DNA of 64,000 nt from Gentiana macrophylla. Lineage: Eukaryota; Streptophyta; Magnoliopsida; Gentianales; Gentianaceae. A model generated the notes under the pieces. That model was not told where the DNA came from. It made no database searches and saw nothing but the letters and a program-made list of their open reading frames with translations. The stretch is taken from assembly GCA_026214975.1 (NCBI GenBank), contig CM047805.1, positions 116,059,845 through 116,123,844 on the forward strand, written 5' to 3'. A program made the translations under genes and the position numbers. This document shows positions 22,114-32,600 of this stretch, piece by piece; position 1 is the first letter of the stretch, and each line of letters opens with the position of its first letter.

Positions 22114-25077
22114 TCAAACGCTTCCGAAATCAAGGCCAGCTTGCGAATCTCCTGGCTGCGCCCCCTCCTCGCCACCTGGAACGGCCTGATCCTCCTCTGT
22201 ATTGGCCCCATCCAAGATTGCCTGCACAAGTGACCGCATGTTCTCTTCTGCTGCCACTGGAAATACCGTCGCCTGTAAACCATCAACCCTACATTGCTCA
22301 CGGTACTCTGCGATCTCCTCCTCGGAGTAGGGAACCACGGGATGATATTGAATGAGCTCGGCGCTGAAGGAATTCTCCTGAGTCCACGCCGCCATATCTT
22401 GTAAACTGGGGACCCTCTGCTGATGCATCGACCTACAGACACACCGCGCCATATGATAGCAGCCTTGGTCATAATTGTCACCCAGATCTTTCCAATATTC
22501 GGCGCTGTCTTTATACTCAGCGACGGCGGCCTCAATTTTTGCCTGGATATCCGAGGCAAGGTCCTCGGCCTTCTTGATAGCCTCCTCAGCCTTCGTGCTG
22601 GCGTCCACCGCTTTCCGACGGGCATCCTCGGTTTCTTAGCAAACATCGGGGCGGCATCTCGGCCGGTTTTCAACTTTTGCTCACAGCACCCAAGGCGGCC
22701 GACCTTCTTGCGATGATTCTTCTCATGAGTAACTTGGCGCTCCAACTCGGCTATCCTATCCACCTGTGTCTGTTCTTTAGCGGTATATGGGGCCTTGGCA
22801 TCGCTAACTACGGCCTCCAGATCCTTCATTATCTGCGCCAACTCCTGGTTCTCCTGCGCGCTTCTTCACGACTCATCGCTCGTCCGTTGTTCGCTCTCCA
22901 CCAACTCTCGACAAGATATCAAAGCGGCGAGCATGCAACGCGAGACCTAAGAAAGACACAGTAAGCACTTGGAAGATAAAAGAAAATTCGTGCGAGAAAA
23001 ACATATTTACCTTATCGCGCCGACATCCCATACTCGGCGACGGCAAACCCTCATAGCCTCGCGGGATCAATAAGTGTTGTCGATATTGGCGAGAGCAATC
23101 CTTTTTATCGATCCGGTCCCCACGGATAAGCGAGCCTCGGCGCTCCATTTTACGGTAAGTAAAGGAAGAGGAGGAACGGCCGACAGAGTCGACTCCATCA
23201 TCACACACCGGATCAGCGCGACGATTGATCGGGCGCAGAAAGCCTCGTCAAAGTATAGAGGAATGTCGTCGCTCGCCGAAGCTTCTTGCCCGGCGCGATC
23301 TCGCGCACGAATCCATAGGCAGGGGTAAGGTTGTGAGGAGGAGAATCAGGACCTCTACAGGTCGGCGACCTCGACGGCGCATCCACTCTTGGTCTTTTCC
23401 GGGAAAAGGGGCGTCTTCAAGAACATCTTCGCACTCTCATCGGGCCGCTTACCAAGGCGGTGGTCGAGCCTTCACTTGGTGGCGGGGCGGACTTCTTCTA
23501 TAATCGCTCACGGCAATCGCAACACGAGAGAGGTCCCGCCTCGAGATCTTTGTACCCGCAGCAGCAACGGTCACTACCTGGTTGATCCCCACATGAACAG
23601 TCGGTATGATCACGGGATCTGCCCTCGCTAACTCTTCCTCCCGCGTCTTCCTCGCGGCATTAGCAGCGGCAGCATTGGCACTCCTGCGAAGACCGGATGC
23701 CGGCATCACTGAAAAAGAAAGAAAAAAAAAAGAAAGCAATCAGAAATGTGGTAAAAAAAAAAAAGGGAGTCGGGGGACTGTGCCCAGCGCCGCCCCGATC
23801 CCGCGTACAGGCTTGCGTATTTTTGGGTTAGTAAAAACAAAAATAGAGAAGAAATGGTTTTACCCTGGCGGTTCGACCAATCACCGCCACACACTCTTCG
23901 TGACTCGTGCGGAAATGTCCTACCCAAGTGGCATTCGCCGACCCGGTCCAGATCACTAAGCTCCACACCTGGCGGGGAATGTTCACGGCAGTGAATCCCC
24001 GGCACCAAACAGCCGGGATCCACGACATCCTCGCGCTACCCACTTTACGTTCGTCAACATCCGGACACCGATCATGCGGACTGTGCAGGATCGTCGCAGA
24101 GCTAATCAAGGCCACAATCGCCTCTACTTTTTAGGGCTTGCGAAAGGAACCACTGTCTTTAAGCCACTTGGAGTCTAGTCCGCGTGCGGCGCCCGGCTCC
24201 CAAAATGCGGAATGGCCATCCGACCTGGATTGCACCGCGATGCATTTTGACTCGATTATAGATTTTGTTGTCATTGGGTAAAAGGCGAGGCCTCCTCCAC
24301 GCGCCTCACACTCACTCGCCCCGGAGTTTGGGTGCCGACGAAATCATGGAACTCCTAAACAGACCAAGGAGGGCTCAATTCCATTAAGGCGACACGTCGC
24401 AATAAACGCCGCCAGGGTCCTAACAAAGATTAGGGTGAAAGTCCTCCGGCAAGGCTTCAAGCAAATACATCACCTCCACCAAAAAGGATCGAAGGGGCTG
24501 AACCCCGTCAGGAAATTGTCAAAAGGAACGTACAACGGGTCCCTGGCAGAGCGCCCGCAAGTATACTCATACTGTCGACTATCCATGTACGGGCAAAAAT
24601 GATAGTCATCGGAGAGCTGGTATCGGGCGCGGATAGCGGTGTTAAAGTCAGGCGCCGCGGCCAACAAAGATCTCCATTCTGCGATCGGCGGTGCGATGCA
24701 TGGCCTTGACTTGCCACCCTCTTCCAAAGACTCCATGATCTTCAAGGCGATCTCGATTTTCCCCTTTGCGGGCGGAGCTAGCAGTCCAGGTGCCCTACGG
24801 CCGTCCCCCTTCGCTTTTGCGGCCTCGGGGCTGACGCCGCCTGAATCCTTTCACCGGCAGTCTTAGAAATTCGCTCTCTGGGAGCTAAGTGCTGCAAGGA
24901 TTCAGAAAGCAGCTGAGTGCCCCTCGTTATAAGGAGCCTTTGGGCCTCGCCAGTCTCGAGGCGTGAGTCCTCTTCGTCAGAATGGGAAGGAGAAACCTCG
25001 CCGCCGGCCCTTTCCTCGGCCCCGCCATCACCATAATTAAATTCTTCTTGATCGCTGTCGTCCCCGCTGTGCGACAT
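22114..25077 (-). pseudogene. Antisense gene of the Tat element, spliced, frameshifted
   Basis: On the minus strand ATG at 25077 opens an acidic N-terminus (MSHSGDDSDQEEFNYGDGG). A middle domain follows in broken frames: APDFNTAIRARYQLSDDYHF (24660-24600) and YLLEALPEDFHPNL (near 24450). This resembles the 'putative gypsy type transposon' domain found in antisense or sense extra ORFs of Tat-like elements. Two clear introns are visible: 23863-23709 (GTAAAA...TTTTTCAG) and 23010-22947 (AAG|GTAAAT...TTAG|GTC). The last exon carries a coiled coil (AEEAIKKAEDLASDIQAKIE ...) and ends GLDFGSV-stop at 22114. A minus-strand TATA-like box lies at 25641-25650. Grande-type Tat elements are known to carry an antisense gene here. 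The protein's role is unknown. Confidence 0.65.
23779..23844 (+). repeat. 66-bp direct repeat, copy 2 (in antisense intron)
   Basis: Near-identical to 21873-21938. On the minus strand it lies in the putative second intron of the antisense gene (23709-23863). Confidence 0.85.
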
Positions 25078-26000
25078 GCTGCAAAATGAAGAGAGGTGGA
25101 TCAACGCTTCGTTCAGGTCGACACCGCCCCCCCCCATTTCCGCGCACGCCAACAGCACAGGGGGCAACGGGGTCATAAAGAAATACTACACGGAAAAATT
25201 GAAAAATTGCTCCCTAATCCCTGAAGGCTTCAAATTCACAAAAGAAGGGTTTAGGCATACGGATTCTGTCACCGGTTAAAAAACCTCAAAAATCCGAATA
25301 TCTACGGGACAAAAAGCGTACTTATGATCTATACACAGCCAGGAATCAACCACAAAATGACGATCAACAAAGAAAAACCAAAGTGTTAGATCGGATAAAG
25401 ATGGTACCTTTATGATCTGGATGGCAGAAAATTGGGAAGACAAAGATGATCACTCCGATCGCTGTAAAAGGCTCACTCCGATGAAGTTCAAACACAGCCT
25501 CAGCCTCAGAATTCTGGAAACTTGGTTCCAAATCACCACAAGATGCTCTTGATTTCTGGCTTGGTAGAAAGGATTTCGATCAGCCTGAAAATTTTGGAAA
25601 ATGTTTTCGTAAAGATGGAAAAAGGAGGGGCAACGCCCCCTTAAATAGACAAGAACTCAACCAACCAACGGCCGTGATTGTCTTCATCCAACGGTTCGAG
25701 TTTGCACGGGAAAGCAAAAAGTTTTGGAATTTGACACGACGTTTTGAAATTTGAAGTTTGCGTAAAAAACGAACGCCATCATCACCGTACCGTCCACGAC
25801 CTACGGCGAAACGTCACCTTGTCGAATCGAGGCGAAAGGACGCCACATTTAATGATACGCAGCGTTCTGCAGCCCATTTATATTGCTCCACGTTGCACGC
25901 CACCAGTAATAGCTCGCCTGTACAGTTTGCGCTTTCGCCAACACAAATGACTTCGCCATCTTGCTTGGGGACGCAGAAAATGATTAAATCCCAGAAACTC
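25078..26000. other. Leader/promoter side of the antisense gene
   Basis: No supported coding sequence. On the minus strand this would hold the 5' leader of the antisense transcript and its promoter. On the plus strand it precedes the tandem array. Confidence 0.4.
25641..25650 (-). promoter_or_regulatory. TATA-like box for the antisense gene
   Basis: Minus strand GTCTATTTAAGGGGGCG, about 570 bp before the antisense ATG. The spacing allows a leader; no other TATA-like site lies closer in the same orientation that I noticed. Confidence 0.4.
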
Positions 26001-26735
26001 AACATGTCGACCTCGGTCAGACCAACGAGCACGGACGATTTGCATCGCCGCAAGCTCTCAAGCCGCGATCGCGGCGACCGAAACGACCTCGCGGCATATC
26101 GGATCGCTACATGTCTGCGTGCACCTCAACATGTCGACCTCGGTCAGACCAACGAGCACGGACGATTTACATCGCAAGCTCTCAAGCCGCAGTCGCAGCG
26201 ACCAGAACAGCTCCTCGCGGCATATCTGGATCGCTCTATGCTGTGCACCTCAACATGTCGACCTCGGTCAGACCAACGAGCACGCACGATTTACATCGCA
26301 AGCTCTCTCGCCGCGATCGCGGCGACCATAACACTCCTCGCGGCATATCCGGATCGCTCTACATCTTGTGCACTCAACATGTCGACCTCGGTCGGACCAA
26401 CGAGCACGGACGATTTGCCGCAAGCTCTCAAGCCGCGATCGCGGCTGCGAAACAGCCTCGCGGCATATCCGGATCGCCATCGCCAGGCACCTCAACATGT
26501 CGACCTCGGTCGGACCAACGAGCACGGACGATTTACATCGCAAGCTCTCAAGCCGCGATCGCGGCGACGAAACGACTCTCGCGGCATATACGGATCGCTA
26601 CATGTCAGTGCACTCAACATGTCGACCTCGGTCGAGACCAACGAGCACGGACGATTTACATCGCAAGCTCTCAAGCCGCAGTCGCGGCGACTAGAACAGC
26701 CTCGCGGCATATCTGGATCGCTCTATCCTGTGCAC
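26001..26735 (+). repeat. Six-unit tandem array (~118-127 bp period) in the Tat 3' region
   Basis: Units start with AACATGTCGACCTCGGTC at 26001, 26128, 26252, 26376, 26494 and 26616. Each contains AACGAGCACG(G/C)ACGATTT, GCAAGCTCTC, a CCGCGATCGCGG-type palindrome (the perfect core is in four of the six units) and CGCGGCATAT. Periods are 127, 124, 124, 118 and 122 bp. Units differ by small indels and point changes. Long ORFs across the array exist in two frames only because the unit lacks stop codons. Tandem arrays in the 3' UTR are a known trait of Tat-lineage elements and a proposed source of satellite DNA. Confidence 0.95.
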
Positions 26736-27068
26736 CTCAAATCGCCGTCCGCAGGTGTCATCACATCTCCCCGCTGCGTCCACAAACTGTCAGGTATCCC
26801 AAACGGATGGAACGGTTCAAAAGCCATCATTGGTGTTCTTCCCGAGTTTTAGCCGCGTTTGATAGGGCTACTTTGACTAGGGACTATTCCGGACGAAAAA
26901 TAGCCCATGATTACCCACCATAAATAACCGTCCCTTCGAATGCTCATAATGACGGTAAACCTCTCAGATAACCATCATTACGCCGGTCATTATGACTGTC
27001 TCTTCAGATAGCCGTCGCTCTGTCTGCCTACCATTATGGTAATCCATGCCAAACACGCCACCTCCCTC

Positions 27069-27078
27069 TATAAAAGCC
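27069..27078 (+). promoter_or_regulatory. Internal sense TATA box in the Tat 3' region
   Basis: CTATAAAAGCC, about 95 bp upstream of the small ORF at 27164. This is the right spacing for a plant promoter with a short leader. Confidence 0.5.
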
Positions 27079-27163
27079 AGCCATGTTACTACCTTCTCCA
27101 CAAATGCTTACTCTCCCATTTGAGTCACTCGTTTCTTCCTTACAAAATCCCAGAAAAACAAGA

Positions 27164-27355
27164 ATGTCTCAGTCAGATAATGATGAATACGAGTTTATGG
27201 AGGAATACAGAGGCAACGAGCACCTGGAATCCGGCTTACATTTTCTCCACAACCCATCAGTGGGAGAACAACCCCCAATCTCAATACCACGAGTAGAAAT
27301 GGAACAGAATCTCGATACCACCGCCGCCTTCTGCCGCCCGAGATTGCGGAGTTAG
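27164..27355 (+). CDS. Short acidic sense ORF (63 aa) in the Tat 3' region
   Basis: ATG at 27164 starts MSQSDNDEYEFMEEYRGNEH and the frame ends TAG at 27353. It follows a good TATA box by ~95 bp. Its first residues resemble in style the N-terminus of the antisense protein (MSHSGDDSDQEEF), so it may be a copy of that gene's start or a second accessory gene. The coding character is lost after the stop, although RRSDPQHRLSRDYSKNSRVP-like sequence continues in another frame. No known family recognised. Confidence 0.35.
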   Translation: MSQSDNDEYEFMEEYRGNEHLESGLHFLHNPSVGEQPPISIPRVEMEQNLDTTAAFCRPRLRS

Positions 27356-28114
27356 GAGCGTGAAGAGGAAGTCGAGATAAGTGAATCCGAATCTTGCGAG
27401 CTCATAGGAGGATCGAGAGGTATTCATCGGCGATCGGATCCGCAGCACCGCCTGAGCAGAGACTATTCAAAAAATTCGCGCGTGCCTAATCCGAGTGGAA
27501 AGCGCCAGGGCCATGGTCGACGATACCGGGAAGAATGGCAAAGCGTCTTTCACCGAGTGGGCCCCTTACAATCACCGAGTCCGCAAGCCGAGATCCAAGA
27601 TGAGAGAAGATCGCCTTATATGAGGAGGGAGGACGACTGGTAGCCGCCGGATGAGAGAAGATCGCCCTATATCCGAAAAAGGCGGCGGGTAGGTCGGTTC
27701 CCTTGTCGCTCTTGATCGATCGCGAACTATCAAGCGCGATGTCAACTCAGGATCACCATTAACGTGTACTAGGAGGAGGAAACCTACTGGTAGTGATTGG
27801 TAGGCCTTTCAGATGGCGTCAATTTCACGATGCGTTCGCGGGTTATGTTGCATCAACTACATGTCACAACCCCGCCCGCCTCTGAAGAGAGCGGTCTTGA
27901 GATTTTCGATACAAACAGAGAGTACTTTTTCCTTGCTTAAGATTTTTTCCCACTGGGTTTTTCTTAAGAGAGGTTTTGATGAGGCTCTACTAGTTTGTGT
28001 CCCTAATCATGAGTCCGCTCAACTTTTGTCTTCCAAGAGTGTTCGTCAACGAAGACACTCGACTGTAATACTACTCCACGCCGCAGCGATTTTCCGCCGC
28101 AGAGTAGGGGCCAT
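27356..28114 (+). other. Tat 3' untranslated region and polypurine tract
   Basis: Possible continuation of the 27164 ORF in shifted frames. GATGAGAGAAGATCGCC is duplicated near 27600 and 27650. AGAGTAGGGGCCAT (28101-28114) directly precedes the 3' LTR and is the probable polypurine tract. Confidence 0.5.
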
Positions 28115-28657
28115 TGATGATACGGAACTGACACGGTCCCATTATTCCCGGTCAACTCGTCGGAGGACATAAGTCAAACTCTTTCCTCAGACATATGACG
28201 CGCGACGTCGCCAACTCCTTGGCCATCCGCCAAAGATCTTCAAAGATAAGGGGCCGCCGCAAGCAAAGACGGGCGGGCCCTTTATAAAAGAAACTCCACC
28301 AGTTAATGGAAAGTTCACAAGCTTAGATAGAATGCGGGGCCAACTGCCATCTGTCGGGCATCGACACCGCTTAGCACGCAGTAGTCTTTAACATGCCTTT
28401 TTATCCTTTCCCTATAAATACCTTACTATGACATTAATGAAGATATAGAACAACTTTTGCGCATTTATTTCCATGAGCACTGTTGCATCTCTCTCTCTCA
28501 TTTATTGCTTTCATATTACCACCGTGAGTCCGCCACCAACCTCGATAAACGCCACCGTCCGACGGCGATAACCTCATTGATCGGAACACCACGAAGAGGC
28601 CAGATATCCCACATCCAGGGTTGCCATCCTAACTACCTGAAGGAAACGGACCCGTCA
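28115..28657 (+). repeat. Tat element 3' LTR
   Basis: TGATGATACGG...ACCCGTCA, followed by GTTAA, the second copy of the target duplication. A TATA box is at 28411. Confidence 0.9.
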
Positions 28658-28662
28658 GTTAA

Positions 28663-28791
28663 GTTCGCTTAACTTTGCACAAGTTTCAGTTGAACTCATT
28701 CTGGAATAAGATTCAGTTTTTGAGCGAGCTTTTGGTGACAAGTTTATTCACCCCCCTCTAAACTTGTGTTAGCCTTTCTCAGGGACCAACA
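28663..28791 (+). repeat. Sirevirus-like LTR, downstream end
   Basis: The sequence resumes the LTR broken at 14935 and ends CACCCCCCTCTAAACTTGTG...GGGACCAACA, a typical Sirevirus LTR terminus. With the upstream part it gives an LTR of about 1.7 kb. Confidence 0.65.
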
Positions 28792-29588
28792 CCCTTGAAA
28801 ACGAGTTTGAACTCGCTACACGAGTTTGATCTCATTACACGAAAATGAACTCGTTATTCGAACGCAGCAACTGAAGCTACACTAAAACGAACTCGTTATT
28901 GAAAAGATGAAGAAGAAGAACACGATGATGAAGAACATGAGGTGTGAGTTTGAAGACGAGTTCGTTATTCGAACTCGTTATATGGATAAAACGAGTTTGA
29001 AATGGATGTAGTTGAAGAAGATGAAGAATTTAAGAACGAAGAAGATGAAGAATTATAAAAACTATATGACAATGAAAGTCGGGAAGTCTAGAAAAAAGAG
29101 TGTATAGGCAATTCACCCATAAAATTTCTATTTGTCGTTCGTTATTATTATTATTATTTATTTATTTTTTTTTCAAAAAAAAAAAAAATGATTTCTCGGA
29201 CCAACACCCACCCTCAGATCCCATCCCCAAAACAGTCTCCCGTGCATCCTCACGCATCGAATCCTGACCGCCCCTTCGTCTCTCACGCGAACACGGTAGC
29301 AGTTTCATCTCTCTCCCGTTGAATAGAGTGTGCGACCCCATTGTATCGCACGTTACTCGGATCATACTCCTCATTTTTTATTCTTTCCCCACGCTTTTCC
29401 TTCTTATTTTTCATTCTTCTCACCCCTTCTTCAACATGCACTTGTTATTCAGAAAAATCATTGATCAATTGACTGTAAGAGGATACAAATTTAAGTCCTT
29501 CAGTTGAAGACGTTGAGGCAGAGATCACAATCAAATGCATTGCGTGTTTTTAGTGTGAATTGTTGTTTTTAAGAACCCGAGGTCAGAA
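28792..29588 (+). promoter_or_regulatory. Upstream/5' leader region of the SABRE-like gene
   Basis: No ORF of note. 28800-29000 holds repeated CGAGTT/AACTCG words, including the near-palindrome CGAGTTCG-TTAT-TCGAACTCG (about 28960). A (TTA)n/T and A-rich stretch lies at 29140-29190. The pyrimidine-rich 29340-29440 could be the leader. A Sirevirus LTR ends only ~800 bp before the start codon and may influence expression. No confident TATA box. Confidence 0.4.
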
Positions 29589-29659
29589 ATGGGCGCCTCG
29601 CCTGCAGCATTCCTGTTTGGATTCCTCTGCGTCTCTATCATACTATGGCTGATTTTCAT
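29589..29659 (+). CDS. SAB: SABRE-like exon 1 (codons 1-24)
   Basis: [20 protein letters not shown] followed by LIF: a signal-anchor-like hydrophobic segment at the extreme N-terminus, as in the family. The donor is CAT|GTAAGT. The exon ends after two bases of a codon completed by exon 2. Confidence 0.9.
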
Positions 29660-32600
29660 GTAAGTCGTTTGTATTATGGCTCATTGACAAATATGTTCTA
29701 TGATGTTGTAAGTGTTTGTGATCTAGAGTTTAAGTGTTGAATTCCGAAGTGAATTTCATGTGAATAGCAGTTCCAGTTTGTGCATTGTTCGTAGTTCTGT
29801 ATGAAGAAGATAATCATGTGGGAAGGCGATATATGTAGGATATTTGCAATGATTTCCGACTTCCCAGCACGGGACCTATGATCACAATTCAGCTGCTTTT
29901 CTCGTTTGACCACGGATTTTATGGGGTTAAGAAAACCGACGATTTGGTTGCTGTCCAGATTCTGTGCCTTAGAGAGCTTCTGTCATGACCTAATTCATAC
30001 TTTTATTGTTTTTGGAATTATTTAGAGGATCGTAGAATAAGGTGTGATGTTTGGTAGCAAAATACATCAAAGAATGCTTTTAGCGGGGTTACAGAGCTCT
30101 ATCATGTCCCTTTTCTACTTTTATCTGGATAACATTCTTTGAAACCTCAACTAGTGGCAGCCTGGTTCCTCTTATGGTTTTTCCTCAAGCGTGTTTATTG
30201 AGAGGGAGTCATGTGAGCACACTGGATGTCCTTATCCTGACCCCTGGAGCTAGCTAGGCAGCATCTTCTTGTCATTCAGCTAACATCCTTCATTTTACAT
30301 CTAAACCATTGAGATTTTGTTAGACAACACATATCTTGTCTTTTCGTCTAATAGATGCTATAATTTTGGCCCACCTGGATTGAAAGAGCTCTTGGGTATA
30401 TCTCAATCTTATTTATATTTTATAATCTGGTGAAGCTAAACAATTTTTTTCCCCATCCTTGGTGATTCCAAATTCTTTAACTGCAATATGAGCTGGAAAT
30501 TTCCCGAGGCAGCACTAGGAATTTGTAAATGTGTATTTACAGCTCCATATCGAACTTCTTTGTGTGTGTTTGTTTTTTTAGTTTCTCACTCGTTGTGGAA
30601 GTTTTTGAGATATATTAGCCATTTAGGTTTATTTATTTTTATTTTTATGTGCTTATAGTTTGTTATATTGATGATAAGTTCGAATCACATGAAACCTAGT
30701 ATCTGTTCTTTTTCTTCACTTTCCCAATTCACTTTTTTTGTTTGCTTAAAGCCCCCGGTATCTGGAACCAACTGGTCCGACAATTCACTTTTTGGTATCA
30801 GAGCTGAATGGAAATTTTAACCAATGGGTGAACTCTAGAGTACCGATTGGATACATTGCTATTCTCAGTCCTGTTGATTAAGACTGTTGCAAGAGGTTTT
30901 TGGAGGCAATGGCGAACAAGACACTAGCAAGCCTATATGCATTTTGATAGTCATTGTTTACTCGCGTAATGTTACTTATGGTGTTTGGTATATGTATTGC
31001 TACTTCTATTTGAGTTGGCCTTGAGATGAGTTGGACTTTAGAATGTCATCTCATCTTACATGGTGATTATAAGCAGTCATATACGAAGCAACCTCCTGGG
31101 ATGACCAATTACTCATGCAATTAAGTATGGTTTTAAGCAATTACCCCATTTTTGGTTTGTTGAGTTTGGTGACACTGTAATTATTTGCCCCTTAGACACA
31201 ACATCAGGATTCGTTGTATTTTCTATAAGCATATTGAGGGTGGGCAAAGTCTTATGTTTGCTTACATTGATGATATAGAGATTACAGAGATGATAAGGAT
31301 GATACGGAAAAAACCTAGAAAAAGTTCTCCTCAAACCAAATCTAGAAGAAATGATGCTTTGATTTATTGAGTTTCCAAAATTGCTTCCCTGTAAACTCAT
31401 AAAAATAGATTAAGTTGATGTACTATTTCCGCAAAACAACTAGTTAGCGGAGAAAAATAAGGTTAGTAAAATAGTTCCCGGACTAGTTTGACTATTTTCT
31501 GTACAGAATATGCAATATGCTACTAATATTAATCATTTTTGTAGCTCTTTTATATGTGTTAATGTTAATTTGTTTTGACTTGTAAGATTGGTATTTTGAG
31601 CAACTGTATTTGTTCTTGCGGATTATGAAGGTTATCTTTAGAGATTTGGTGGGAGAGGGATTTGGTTTTGGTTTTTACCACTGTTCATGATCTCGACACC
31701 CTAAAAACTTGGCATGAAAATGCTCCAAATAAAGATGATCTTGAAACTGTAGAGAGGAAGAGAATTATTGAAGAATGAAGGTATTTTCACTTGTATTTAC
31801 TGAATGAAGGAATGATTACAAATAGGATATAACTAGCTGTCAGGAGGAGAGAGGAGGAGAAGGCTTGGTAGGTTAGAGACTACTAACCTTAATTAAAGCG
31901 GCTTACAACAATCACCTAACTAATAAATGCCAACTACATAGACAACTGAGTAAACAACTAAGTATGCATGAATAATAGAACAGAATGTAACACAATTAAC
32001 ACATACCACATTAATAATATTTCTGCAGCCCCCTCAAGCTTGGTTGTAGATATTTAGACAATCAAGCTTCAACATAATTCTTGAAATCTGGTTGGAGAGA
32101 ACATGAGTGAGGGAGATCTCCTTGCAATCAATTTTATCATTAATAAAATGTCGATTAATATCAACATGTTTTGTCTTATCATGGTTGATGGGATTCTCAG
32201 CCATTTTCAGGGCAGAAATGTTGTCACAAAGGATCATGATAGGTGCAGCATGTGTATCTTCAACTCTTTTATAAATCTTTTTATCCATAGTTCCTCACAT
32301 ACCCCAAGGACTAATGCTGTGAGTTCAACACCCAGACCGCTCCCGGACACAAGTGGGTTGCTTTTTACCGCGCCACAGTGGGTTGCTTTTTACCCCACAC
32401 ATCCTCAATATCTTATATACAACTTTAAAATGCTCTTTGTTAGGCTGATGCATGAACTGACTCACAAGGCTTAGAGCGTAGCATATATCTGGTCTTGTAT
32501 GGGATAGGTATATTAGTTTGCCCAAAAGTCTTTGATACCTGTCCTTGACTCCTTGTCCACAACTTCAGCTTTAGTTCCCTTCTTAAGCTTGACTCCAGGA

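Larger units (their letters stand above)
14936..28657 (+). mobile_element. Tat-lineage Ty3/gypsy retrotransposon (13.7 kb), complete but decayed
   Basis: Both ends are TGATGATACGG...ACCCGTCA and are flanked by the exact 5-bp duplication GTTAA (14931-14935, 28658-28662). LTRs are 532 and 543 bp. In order: primer site, gag, PR, RT, RNase H, a second archaeal-type RNase H, integrase, then a long 3' part with a spliced antisense gene, a tandem array and a short sense ORF. The dual RNase H and long 3' region are hallmarks of the Tat lineage (Tat, Grande, Retand, Ogre). The lack of a very long 5' UTR ORF argues against Ogre. All pol frames are broken by indels and stops. Confidence 0.9.
11884..28791 (+). 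mobile_element. Sirevirus-like Ty1/copia element, 3' portion only, interrupted by a Tat element
   Basis: A degenerate coiled-coil ORF is followed by a polypurine-like tract (AAAAAATTGGGAAAT, 13351-13365) and a long LTR. The LTR starts TGTTGG with a TTTTGATGATGATTCATCAC block and ends GGGACCAACA at 28791. Long LTRs opening with this motif and an extra ORF downstream of pol are typical of Sirevirus-type copia elements. The LTR is split at 14935 by the Tat element. The 5' LTR and gag-pol are not in the window; probably the Athila-like element landed inside this element and the rest lies upstream. Confidence 0.6.

Noticed and set aside
26001..26735. Possible CRISPR-like array
   Set aside because: The whole ~122-bp unit repeats, with no short repeat/unique spacer pattern, and it lies in a plant retrotransposon.
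25758..26923. Two long overlapping plus-strand ORFs (364 and 270 codons)
   Set aside because: They run through the six-unit tandem array in different frames; the protein is just the repeat translated, with no family-like sequence.
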